Shown here piece by piece: positions 10,520 through 20,287 of a DNA stretch of 64,000 nucleotides (positions within the stretch are counted from its first letter, which is position 1; the number at the start of each line of letters is the position of its first letter). The translations under genes and the position numbers were made by a program. Source of the DNA: Ceriagrion tenellum (taxonomy: Eukaryota; Arthropoda; Insecta; Odonata; Coenagrionidae); NCBI GenBank assembly GCA_963169105.1, contig OY720643.1, positions 82,939,696 to 83,003,695 on the forward strand, read 5' to 3'. The notes below the pieces were generated by a model. That model ran no database searches. It was given only the letters and a program-made list of their open reading frames with translations, and was not told the origin of the DNA.

Positions 10520-10817
10520 TCAGTTAATTCGGGTTTTTCCCGCGTTGGTTCATATTAACGAACAACAGTTTCGCTAACGTGACAGTTGGCGTCGTCAGGT
10601 TCCTTACCTCCAAGTATCCCTTCCTCTTCATTTGGCCTATGAACTTATTCCTACGTCTTTCTCTGAAGTCTCATCTATTTTGACTCTTATTATGTTCAAG
10701 ACTTGACGGCACTAGCTGTAACGTTAGCAAAACTATTGTCCGTTAATTTGAATCAACGCGGGAAAAACCCGAATAAACTGAACTCAACAAATCACCGCGG
10801 GTGCCTCCGTACCAATA
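10520..10817. mobile_element. Hammerhead foldback with captured RT fragment
   Basis: It is inserted in a family B tail and flanked by the direct repeat ATAATTGAAG (10510-10519 and 10818-10827). Inverted arms 10521-10580 and 10721-10780 share most of 60 bases (CGGGTTTTTCCCGCGTTG is identical). The minus strand of the left arm holds a hammerhead motif. The central 10605-10700 is a minus-strand piece of family B itself, from the segment around RGRPRNKFMDQ, carrying a small deletion. The host element is therefore also represented inside its own invader, in the opposite orientation. Confidence 0.75.
10557..10605 (-). ncRNA. Hammerhead ribozyme motif
   Basis: Read on the minus strand, stem I strand AAGGAAC (10605-10599) leads into CTGACGA (10598-10592), whose N7 is C. 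Stem II is GCCAAC/GTTAGC with one C-A mismatch, followed by GAAA (10572-10569) and ACTGT as a very short stem III. T is the cleavage base. The second stem I strand GTTCGTT (10563-10557) pairs at six of seven positions. Stem III has an odd single-base middle, so a dimer may be needed for folding. The right arm carries a decayed version on the plus strand. Confidence 0.55.
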
Positions 10818-11507
10818 ATAATTGAAGGCAAAATGGAGTGAAAAGTCCTCAGAGAAAGACCCAGGAATAAGTTTATGGACCAAAAAAGAGGAAAGTATGT
10901 ACATTGGAGGAGAAACCAGGAAGTAAGATACCTAGCGTTAGCTAGGGAAGGGTGGAGGGCTGATGTCAACCAATCCTATGAATGAACAGCCAATGAATGA
11001 AAAAATATTTTTGACATACACCCGCTAATTCGTTTATTCAGTTGTGCTATCCAGTGGACAGTACAATTGACAGTAAAAAAAGAGCGGGGATAACTAATAT
11101 GGTTGTTATTTCGGTTGTCAGGCTACAGTTTTATGACGTTATTCCCTAACATTTCATTTCCCTACCATTTCATCTACCTCAGTGGTTCTAACATATGCAT
11201 TTGTATCAAGAGAGCGATCTCTTCTGTAAACTTCATCATTTCTTATTTTTTCGGGATGCACGAACACATCTACTAGTTACTTAACTTATATACCAATACT
11301 TAAAAAAATTGAAAATTTTCAAGATACATGCAGGAAGACTTACCATCTCGATCCGGCAAGGTATTTCAAAGCTCCAGGGTTGGCTTTTGATGCTATGCTT
11401 AAGCATACGGGCATTAATCTTGAACTTATGACAGACTATGCTATGATCCTTATGGTGAACGCCACGCTATGGTATGCTCCATCTCTTACTTCCTGGTTTT
11501 TTCCGAT

Positions 11508-11590
11508 GTATATACTTTCCTCTTTTTTTGGTCCATAAACTTATTCCTGGGTCTTCCTCTAGGGACTTTTCCCTCCAAAGATATATTGAC
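11508..11590 (-). mobile_element. RT family B short fragment
   Basis: The minus strand reads a piece of the RGRPRNKFMDQ segment (TGGTCCATAAACTTATTCCT on the plus strand). Only about 80 bp are recognisable. Confidence 0.45.
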
Positions 11591-12303
11591 TACTTGGTGC
11601 CACAGATTCCACTCGATTTTTCATAATTTATCCGGGAATGTGAATTATTCTCAGCATGGAATCATGCTGCCAGTGTTCTTTCCTCTCGGGTGAATACACT
11701 CTAGTTGACTTTTAGGGGCTTTAAATGAATCACTCGATTTCCACTTCATTTTTTGCGTCAAAGAGGGTCGTACGAGAATTCACAGACGCATAGAATGAGG
11801 TAACTTAAATTACTTGGGGCTTTGAGCTTAAAGTATGCCCCAACTATTATCTAATCTAATGGGAAAATTTTTGAAAAAAAAGCGGGACGGTTTGTGACGG
11901 GATTTTTTACGCCCCAAAGCCCAGCTCTACGGAGTTTGTGGTTAACAGACTGTCCGTCGAATGACGATCGGGCATTGTAACAAAAGAAAGAAGAGAAAAC
12001 AAAGCAAAGAGCAAAGAATCGAGTTTTACAGATTGAATTTCTGTCGGGGAAAAAGAGAACTTAGAAAAAATAAAACTAACGAACTATACTTTTGTCTCCC
12101 TCGAGTGCGATTCCGCGAGCTAAAATTTGATAAATCGTTTCTCGTTTCTCAGTTCGCTGTTTTTTTGTTTTTTCCCCCTTTGCAGTTTCCCTAGGCTACG
12201 GAATGCGTTGTGCGGGAGTTCTTCCTGTTCACGGAAGGGAGGGACGATATGTTACCTGCACCTTAAAATCCGTAATATCTTGTGAATCCCAAATGTAGTC
12301 CTT

Positions 12304-12845
12304 TGAGGTAGTTTAAGCGAGATAGTTCCCTAGTCATAATAGAGACCATATTCGAATTATACGCATTAGTTTCAGCAGTTGTAAGACATGAATTAAATAT
12401 TGCACTATGGTTTTAAATGACGGAAATTGTAAGTAATTAAATGGAAATATCTAAATAATTCTTTAACTTGACTCATTTTTTTCGCGCGGTACGACTGAAA
12501 CTCCTTCAAAACGAAAGGTTTTTTTTGTGATACCGAGAGTTTACTGCGGTGTCCATATGAAACATTTTCAGAAATAGTTGAGAAAACATACACACTACAC
12601 ACTGATAATTTTTTGACATGATTAGTTGTTAGAAATTCCTCATTTTTTAATCAGCTTTCTCTGGAGTTCATACACATGCTGTTTCCCATGCAAAAGTGCT
12701 GGTATTTTTTGGGAAATATCTCGGAAAGTTATGCGGCAAAGGGTTGAATTTCTGGTGTCGTAGGAAGGGTGAAATATTTTCCTTTAAAATGACCAAATTC
12801 ATTGATCACTTGGTGGAATAATATTTATCTCGAACTACTTCAAGG
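12304..12845 (+). mobile_element. TTAA-type non-autonomous DNA element T, copy 1
   Basis: About 540 bp match 49.1-50.7 kb (after removing its insertions) and 58118-58709 over their full length. Shared words include CATAATAGAGACCATATTCG, GAAATAGTTGAGAAAACA and CTCTGGAG. Ends are short inverted repeats (GAGGTAGTTTAAGCGA against TCTCGAACTACTTC). In copy 2 the ends sit in TTAA, which is decayed here. There is no transposase. Class is uncertain: TTAA targets suggest piggyBac-like mobilisation, but the ends do not start with CCC. Confidence 0.65.
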
Positions 12846-12929
12846 TGATTCCAACGTATGAGAGCTGAAAAATTTTTTAATTCATATATTGGTTGAAATG
12901 GAAGAAGAGGCCTTTTCCCTTGCTTTTTT

Positions 12930-13030
12930 CAAATAATAAGTCTCATACAACGCGTTTCGACGATAAAAGAGTTTTCAAGTGAAGTCAATATTTGAAACGC
13001 GTTTTGAGAGCTTTTACACGTCAAATAAAC
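12930..13030 (+). mobile_element. Decayed hammerhead-type foldback
   Basis: On the plus strand GTTTTCAA (12971-12978) pairs fully, with G-U pairs, to TTGAGAGC (13004-13011) as stem I. GAAA (12994-12997) is followed by the self-complementary ACGCGT (12997-13002) as stem III. The core between is GTGAAGT plus a short AT-rich stretch, so C3, A9 and a proper stem II are lost. An inverted copy of the GAAACGCGTT segment lies at 12931-12960. Stems I and III outlived the catalytic core. Confidence 0.45.
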
Positions 13031-13235
13031 CATGAGCATACAAAAACTTTCTCTTTCATTTTAACAGTTATGAAATCATCATAAAGTCATGTCAGAAACC
13101 GAAAATCACTTATCCTGGGGCGAATGTCACGGTTCTCTATATCGGATGTGCTCACGTTATCATTATTCTATCATTCCAATATTGAGACCCTCGCTCACCA
13201 AATGTTGTCGAACGTTTAAATTGATGGGGACCTTA

Positions 13236-13372
13236 CTTATGGCCAGTTGCAGGAACGACTCATATGCATTCCATAAAGTTATGGGACCCATAAGCAATGG
13301 CAGCCATTCAATAAATGTTGCAGAAACATTCTATAAATTTATTGGTTGCATAACAAATGGCATATAGTCACG
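13236..13372 (-). repeat. Dispersed repeat X, copy 1
   Basis: The reverse complement matches 33525-33640. Shared words include CAGTTGCAGGAACGA, TTCCATAAAGTTA and ACCATTCAATAA or its variant, plus AAATTTATTGGTT. It has no coding content. It may be a MITE, but terminal repeats are not clear. Confidence 0.5.
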
Positions 13373-13373
13373 A

Positions 13374-13688
13374 TTGTATTGGATTGGATTTTGGAGAGGC
13401 GTCCGACGGCTAAGGTCATTTGCGCCATAGGGGATATGGTAGGGGAGGAAGGGTGGATAGAAACCTGGCGTCTGCATTAGCCTGCTCTTTACGAACGGCG
13501 CCAAGGGGACTATGGTACGACTATCGTCTCATCCGACAGACGGAGTATTTTACTTGAAGTGCCCACCACATAACACTCAAGTAGGGATCGATTTTCCTCT
13601 GAAAACATCCGCCTCATGCAGGGATTTGAACCCTGGCCACCCGTGTGGTAGGCGAGTACTCTAGCCACCATACCAACCCGATCCCCTT
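13374..13688 (-). mobile_element. tRNA-headed SINE S1, copy 1
   Basis: On the minus strand it starts GGGGATCGGGTTGGTATGGT. It then has an A-box-like GGTGGCTAGAGTACT, a B-box-like GGTTCAAATCC and a body ending GGATTGGATT-type sequence. The copy at 49152-49457 aligns along its whole length in the opposite orientation. Such elements are transcribed by RNA polymerase III from the internal A and B boxes and move with help from LINE proteins. Full length is about 310 bp. Confidence 0.75.
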
Positions 13689-13689
13689 G

Positions 13690-14340
13690 TTCTATTCAAA
13701 AGCCACAATCAAACCTTATCTTTCTGCTCTATTTTCCGCGTATTGAATTGGATACTACGTGGTGTTCAGTGCAAGAATCAGTGCATGGCGAGCAAAATTA
13801 ACATTTTTCCATCTAACACAAAGGCTATTTCCGTGAAAAGTGATTTATTAGAAGAGAATTCTACCTCGGACTCATACCATGATCATATCTATGATTTTTC
13901 CCCGCCACACACCCTTGAGTTGGCTTGAAGGGTAGTATGAAGGTGACTAGGCTGTAAACCCTTTTACATTTTTAGCCATCCGCAAATAGCTATAGCAAAT
14001 ACTTTATTTATTTATGAATGGCTCTGTTAACGGCTGTATATGGTATATTATTGGTATAGTATCAATTAAACATATAATCGCAGAATAATCTGCATGTATC
14101 ATCCGTAAACTTAACTCTCTTGTACCTAAGGCACATCATCAATGAAATACGTATTTTTTAACATTACCAATGTATTTTTGGAATTAAGTATTTGTTTTGA
14201 TTCACTAAGTCGTAGTAGATCTCCTTTAATTCCCAAACTCAATTGTATAGATACGTTCGGAATGAATTCAGTGGCATGCCTGCTCAGAAAATCGAGACTG
14301 GGAAATCGTATTCCCCGCAACGGATAATCTAGATTCTCCG
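13690..14340. other. Stretch without recognised gene
   Basis: No coding or repeat signature is recognised. Opposed short open frames at 14126-14327 cover the same bases on both strands and are unlikely to be genes. Confidence 0.4.
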
Positions 14341-14559
14341 TTGTACAATTTTATTTTACCGGCATAGGCCATGAGTAGAAATGACTATTAGAGAGACTGT
14401 TGATTCGTAGAGGAGCTGTGGCAAAGATTAATTTCAGTGTGTGGCAATGGCTGTTGTAATGTATCTGGTATTCCGTCAGATTTTTAATATGTCCTGTTCC
14501 ATGGTTATCGTAATGGGTATCATATCCAGTGACTTTACGAATGCCAGTCGTTTGCTTAT

Positions 14560-15140
14560 ATATTGGCGATTATTGCGTGGCGTGTTTGGGTGGAAGGTTT
14601 TGGGTTGGCAGCCCTTGGAGTGGTTCGGTCGGTTGGCGGCTCTGCAGGAAAGGTTTTAACTTAAAGTATTGTTGCGATTTGAGAATGGAGTGTGTGTAGA
14701 GAGTATTAACAATGAGGAGGCAACGATGAGATTGTTGGAAAAGTGGGAGAACGCGGAGAGAGTGTGTCGAGCCAGGATGTAAAAGCCAGGTGGTGAAATT
14801 GCGCGTAAGGAAAAAGAAGTGGGAGAGGGCGTGTGTGAGGAAAGTGCAATTCAGTGTAATAGGCGAGGCATTGGTGCTGCCAGGAGTCTCTCCGAGGGAT
14901 GGTTGGTTTGTGTGGGAGGCTCCAGAGGGTCCACTGTCAGTGGGTGCCACGTATTTTGTGTGTGGGGCTCCAGAGGGTCCACTGTCAGCGAGTACCACGT
15001 ATTGTTGTTGTTCCAACACCCGGGTGGAAGTTGGGATTGCTGAACATTTAAATTATAACAGTTACAGGTCGGTATCCACAACAAGCGTTATTAACCCCCA
15101 GAAGAGTGGAACGAAATTAAAGATTTGCGACTAGCAAATT
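14560..15140 (+). other. G-rich region with 48 bp tandem repeat and unknown open frame
   Basis: Two 48 bp units (14907-14954 and 14955-15002) share GGCTCCAGAGGGTCCACTGT. Because 48 is a multiple of three, all frames stay open across them. The 114-codon frame 14790-15134 therefore repeats APEGPLS twice. I recognise no family, splice signals are not evident, and the reverse strand is also open. It could be part of a retroelement leader or LTR, or chance. Confidence 0.3.
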
Positions 15141-15144
15141 GTAT

Positions 15145-16830
15145 AATAGTGTACACGCATAGCTCTGATGTTTGTTGCGTGTTTTGCCATAGATTGTATC
15201 CACATAAAAATGCTGAGAAACTCAAAATAATATCTCAAATATAATAGTTACATTATTTTCAACAAACCTCAACCAATGGTTAACTGGCGGCTAGCAGCGA
15301 GAGAAAGTTGCTTTTTCTCTATGAGAAATGAAAATTCAAAAATGATATCTAACGCGCGCATCTTATCTTTTGTTTTTGAAGTTTTAGCTCCAATCCAACA
15401 ATAATGGGCTCGGAACCAATATTCAAGGAAAGGAAAAGTTAGTACGATCTTTTCAATGCGCTTAGGGTCCGATGTGGTGTATTTCGATGAAGCAATGGAA
15501 TAGCTTAGTTACATTTCCTCTATATTCTTTACTCTAAAACGAGCGACAAGGAATAAGAAATAACATTGGAAGGAGTGCAGCGTTTTAATAATTTTGCTTT
15601 ATTGAACTACTTACACCTATGATATGAGTTTGTAAATATAACTATCGAAATACTAATAAAATTAAGTATTTTATTCTTGCGTTCGATTTTCTTAAACACT
15701 TCGTAATTTCTTAATGTATGAGTTGTTGGTTTCGAAATCATGAGATATTTTTTAGCTAATACTTACTCAAACAATATTATATTTTTCTTTTGAAAAAAGC
15801 AGCATGTGCTTGGATTGGGAATTTACTATTACAGCAGTAACATATCACGTAAAATCATCAGTATAACGGAGTTGTAGTGAGATTTACTTGAGATTATTTT
15901 AACCTCAGCAGTCTAATGTGTGATTATTAATTACCATGAAGTTGATGAAGTTTGCCTGACATTTTTGGGAAACTCCTTAATGCTACACCACATTTTTATT
16001 TTTTACTGTTCCCGTTAAAATTCCAGCTGGAACTCTCTCGCTGGTACACAATAAGTATTGCACCACCATCAATTGTCTAATTTTCATATTTTATGCCCTT
16101 GACTTTCAATCGGAATTATCTTCAATTCTTGGCAATGGATCGATGCCTTAAATCTGGCCTGAATGGACAATTAATACTGTTTTCCTTATGTACCAATTCC
16201 AATGTTAATTTTAGAGTCAAATGTGCACTGAAGTGGTTGTATAAGCTTTGCTCCAAAGAAAAATACAAAAAATATGGTGGAGGCACACAACAATCAAGGC
16301 AAAATAGCATGCGGAACAACAACATTTTGGCGTCTTTGCATCTGATCAACGGTTTGATGTAGTATACCATATTTTCACTATTAATAAAAAAATAATGCTA
16401 GCAAGTTGTAAAGGAGATAATATTCATATCAAATTGGCCGGATTTACCTTGTGGAGCTACATAACAATAAGAAAAAATTTGACTTGTGACATTCCTCGGG
16501 AAACTCATAGTGCAATGTTTCTCATTGAAATTATTTCACAAAAATTTTGCTCACGGAGCGTTAATTCAAATTTAAGAAAATAATTTTGCTAAAAATATTA
16601 ATATTTGAAGGAATTAATCTAGGATTTGGCCATTTGCCATTATTTGGATTGGAGACACCCATTGTTAATAGGCCCATAAAGAGAAACTATACTTCTTCGT
16701 TACAGTCAGACTAATATCATCTGTTTTGAATGAGTGTATGTTACTGAAGATTAAATTTGGCATTTTCATGGCGACTATAACTGCTTCATTAAATGTTTGC
16801 TTAGGAAGGAACTTTGATCCAATATCCGTA
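15145..16830. other. Stretch without recognised gene
   Basis: AT-rich. The longest open frames (16093-16362 plus and 16122-16370 minus) overlap each other and show no known motif. Nothing else is recognised. Confidence 0.4.
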
Positions 16831-16837
16831 TACGAAG

Positions 16838-17305
16838 AAAATTGGACTATAAACCAGAAAACAGTATGAGAAAACATTCGTGTGGAGCGTGGCACTCTAT
16901 GGATCAGTAACATGGACCATTGGAAAATCTGACCAGAAAAGAATAGAAGCCTTCGAAAACTGGTGCTGAAGGAGGATACGGAAGATACAATAGGCCAACA
17001 AAATAAAGAAATGATGAAGTTTACAGATTAGTAGAAGGGGAGAGGAACATGTGGAATACCGTAGACTAGAGAGGAACAAGATGGACTGGACTCACCCAGA
17101 GACACAATGGGTTTGTGAAAAACATAATGAAAGGCAAAATTGAGGAAAAAGTCCCCAGAGGAAGACCCAGGAATAAGATCATGGACCAAATAAAGAGGAA
17201 AGTACGTAGGAAGAGATATCAGGAGGTAAGATAACTGGCATTAGAATGGGAAGGGTGGAAGGCTGAAGTCAACCAATCTTAGGATTAAACAGCCATTGTA
17301 GATTC
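16838..17305 (+). mobile_element. RT family B 3' end
   Basis: It starts near AACATTCGTGTGGAGCGTGG and carries the C-terminal coding signature on the plus strand (WSVALYGS, IEAFENWC, NGFVKN, PRGRPRNK), ending at AACCAATCTTAGGATTAAAC. Several frameshifts and stops break it. It is a 5'-truncated dead copy. Confidence 0.75.
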
Positions 17306-17555
17306 ATATTTGAAAAATATTTGATACCTTTGATCTCACAACTTCCTGAAAATATGCGCTATCGTTGTGAATTACCACAAATGTGTATATTTTGCAGTCT
17401 CGGTTGTGACGAAGCTATAGGGTCACATGTCGAGGGCGTGTGTGTTCCAATATGGATTGTACCGAAACTTCTAGTAGAGTTAAGAGAGTATTCAGCCATT
17501 TCAGAAATATATAAGGGTAACCCCTAGAGATGTTAGCAAAACGGAGTTTTTCCAG

Positions 17556-18275
17556 GATATTTGAGTTTGAAACGGGATCAATTTTCCAACCGGGCGGGAC
17601 ACCGGGACAGTCCCTTCAAATAATCCTGGGACGTTCCAGATCAAACCGGGACCAATGGCAAGCTTCCCTGCCGAATAATTCCTGTGGGCCCTCCATGACA
17701 ACTTTAAAGGAGAAGCATTCTTCTTCTGAAGCAGGCTTCTGAAACAGCGGTTTTTACCCTTCAACCAAGTGATAAAACACTTCACATTCAGTCAAGAGCC
17801 GTGGAGTACACGTGAAACAATTTGATCAAATGGTTTCGATTTACACTTTGCGCTCATTAATCTACATCCCTGCAGGCCTCCGCATAGACGTGTAACAAAG
17901 GGTGTTGAGACTCCAGCCGTGTGAATTATATTTTTCTGGAAGGTGAAATGATGAAGTTTTTTATGGGTGTTTTTAAAGTTGAGCTCAGGTTTTATTATAG
18001 TCACCTATTGTGCGTGTTAAGAGCGAATATTTGTATACCTATCAGTTCTCCCTTATTTTATGACTTCTGTCGGACCTAGAAATGTGATGAACCGTCAAAA
18101 TGATATTCTGTGTCGCTTTGAAACACAACTGTATTGAAATTCTCTGGCAAACTAAGCCTGTCGAAGAGAATTTTACCTGAGCTGTGAACAGCGGAGCTAA
18201 ACGGAGGCTTTGCTGGGCATTTGAGATTGAAACGAGATAAATTTGCCAGCCATGCGGGACAGTCCCGGTTTGAAG
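17556..18275 (+). repeat. Direct repeat pair with CCGGGACAGTCCC-type motif
   Basis: Positions 17556-17620 and 18219-18275 share TTTGAG.TTGAAACG.GAT followed by GGGACAGTCCC, 660 bp apart in the same orientation. The motif is self-complementary and recurs once more in shortened form near 17640-17655. It may be terminal sequence of a DNA element, but no opposing terminus was identified. Confidence 0.3.
17856..18165 (-). mobile_element. RT family E 3' end
   Basis: The minus strand encodes HHISRSDRSHKIRE, as in the copies at 43.8 and 51.1 kb. The family's closing CAACACC...GGCGG...CTGCAGGGATGTAG tail follows to 17856. The frame is broken and most of the RT is missing. The class is a non-LTR element whose tail is a TACATC-type simple repeat. 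Confidence 0.6.
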
Positions 18276-18439
18276 GCCAAGCGGGCGCTCATGGTGAGCC
18301 TGCTCTTGGGGGAGTCCTCGCCACTTCCGGATTGGAGTTCTGGGACGAACTTTGAGCCTTACTTCTGGCAGAAGAAGAGCTGGAGTGTAGTGAGTGAGAG
18401 AATTTTTTTTCAAAATGGTCGAGTTTGTTCAAAAAGCAC

Positions 18440-18810
18440 TGCGTCTCTAAGGTGGGGACGTTGGATCTTCCGTGGGGTGTCAGAGCCACAACGCCCGGCG
18501 TTTGGCGCGGTGGGATCCCCACTGCTTTGGATGGAACACGAGCCGTCCTCCCGGGGGGCAGCGCTCTAGTCGGGTCTGTTTACTCTCCTTCTCCTCCCGG
18601 CGTTGCCGTGTCTGTCCGTGTGTATGTTCTCCCCTCTGCGTTACCGTCCCCGCCCACTTCATACAACTTTTGTCCCTCACCCCTCCACCCACGACCCAGT
18701 TTCAATTACCGCTTCCACCGCCTACTCTCCAGTCCCCCTTCCGCACCCAGGCAGTCGGCACCCTTAGCCCGAACCGCGTCACGGTCTGTTGTTGCCCACT
18801 TAAAGTAGTC
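18440..18810. other. Pyrimidine-rich, GC-elevated block
   Basis: The plus strand is strongly enriched in C and T, with scattered CpG, which keeps several frames open by composition alone. Comparable blocks lie at 32450-33010 and 41090-41530. No protein family is recognised. It could be a retroelement 5' region or a promoter-like island. Confidence 0.3.
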
Positions 18811-18829
18811 TATGCGAGATAGTATTTCT

Positions 18830-20280
18830 CCTAGAATTCAATAAATTTTGTCTCATCTCGAATATAAAAATTGCGTTTGTTTGTTCGTCTTCTATGCGTT
18901 CCAATACCATTCATCAGATTACGATGAATCTTCGTTGAGGTGTTGTGCGCGCGCTCGCAAAGGTTTCTGAATTATTAAATCCATTGTACAGTAGGTGGAG
19001 CGCGAGTCGTTTCAACAAATGAGTTCGTTGGCGAGCTTCTCAAACAAGCGAGGAACGACAAGCTCGCAACGAAGCAGAATGTTTACGAGTTGCTCAATCA
19101 CGTGCAGAATGATATTAGTGAGACATAATTTGTGTTAAAAGGTACGCAATTTATTTTTACGTAGAATAAGATTTGGTGCAATGGTCTCTTTGCTTGCTTT
19201 TTTTAAATCCATGCATTAAATTTTCGTATATGCTTCGCTTTTTCCTAAAATTGGATTTTTAAGCTCGAAAATCTTCAATTTTTGCACTACTTCAACAATA
19301 GAGTATTTTATTTCCTTGGAAACCGCAGCATGGGTATGGAATGGAAACTCATGCCATCGTTTGTGCGTAACGAATTCCTGTGTAGGTACGAGGAATTAAT
19401 TGAACATGGTATAAAATTCGTTCAGGGATCGATTTAGAATCCAGAAAAAGGCATTGCAATGGGCACTGCTAGTTCTAAATAAAAATATCTCACCTTTGCA
19501 TAGTAATCAACCTATCTGCCACTTATCGCACTAATATATTCGAGGTATTTGCCGACTAATACCAGGAATTTTGCATATTAATGGTACAGGTACGCATACC
19601 AGAGAGGCCCAGTCAAAACATTGACGAATTTCTATCTCCTAGATGGCGTCAGGAATTCACCCAGATCTCATCACCTTGGTCTCGTAATGGACCCATCGGA
19701 GATAAAAGACGACGAGAAAAAGATAATATTTAAACGATTAACTACGCGCTTAATAAAATGTTTTCTTAAGTTGAGCCTTTTCGCCTTGGTGAAATCTTTT
19801 GATCAAAATTTGACCTGATTCTTGGTAACTTTAAACTCTGAAATTTTCCCCACTCGTCTGTTTTCCGTAGGCTATACAGCAAGCATTTAATATCGACGCT
19901 AAATACTTAACTGCGCGTTTATATTCGAGAGATAAACCGTCAACTGAGAGGCTCCTATTCTTCACGAACGAGTCGTGCTCTGCGATTGTTGCACTAGTAC
20001 GCGATCTGTTCCATTCCCAGATCGCTCAAAAAAAAGACTGAGCATTACTAACATTCCCTAAAATAATATACAATTTACAACCTTAGGGGTAGGATGAATT
20101 TCAAAACACTCCAGATAATTTATAAAGTTAGAATTTAATTACAAGTAATTGAAATCTAAAGCGTAAAAATAATGCATGGTATAAATAGACTGTTAAAGGA
20201 AAAAAGTTTTTTTGTTCAATATAACGTCCTAAAAAGTAAAATATAATATTTTTCAGCCACCTACCGGCTCTGTATGGAAG
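18830..20280. other. Stretch without recognised gene
   Basis: AT-rich apart from a CG-containing patch at 18940-19100. I see no coding signature, RNA gene or terminal repeat. Confidence 0.4.
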
Positions 20281-20287
20281 TAAAATT

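Larger units (their letters stand above)
10322..11000 (+). mobile_element. RT family B 3' region, copy 3, split by an insertion
   Basis: The family B tail starts at GAAAGCCTTCGAAACCTGAT (10330 area). It breaks off after AACATAATTGAAG (10519) and resumes at ATAATTGAAGGCAAAATGGA (10818). The closing CAACCAATCCTATGAATGAA follows at about 10965-10990. The 298 bp between the halves is the hammerhead foldback described separately. This is the third family B tail in 1.7 kb, all in one orientation. Confidence 0.75.

Noticed and set aside
11125..11150. Hammerhead-like remnant (CCTGACAACCGAAATAAC on the minus strand)
   Set aside because: There is no stem II between the core-like bases and GAAA, and stem I is not supported.
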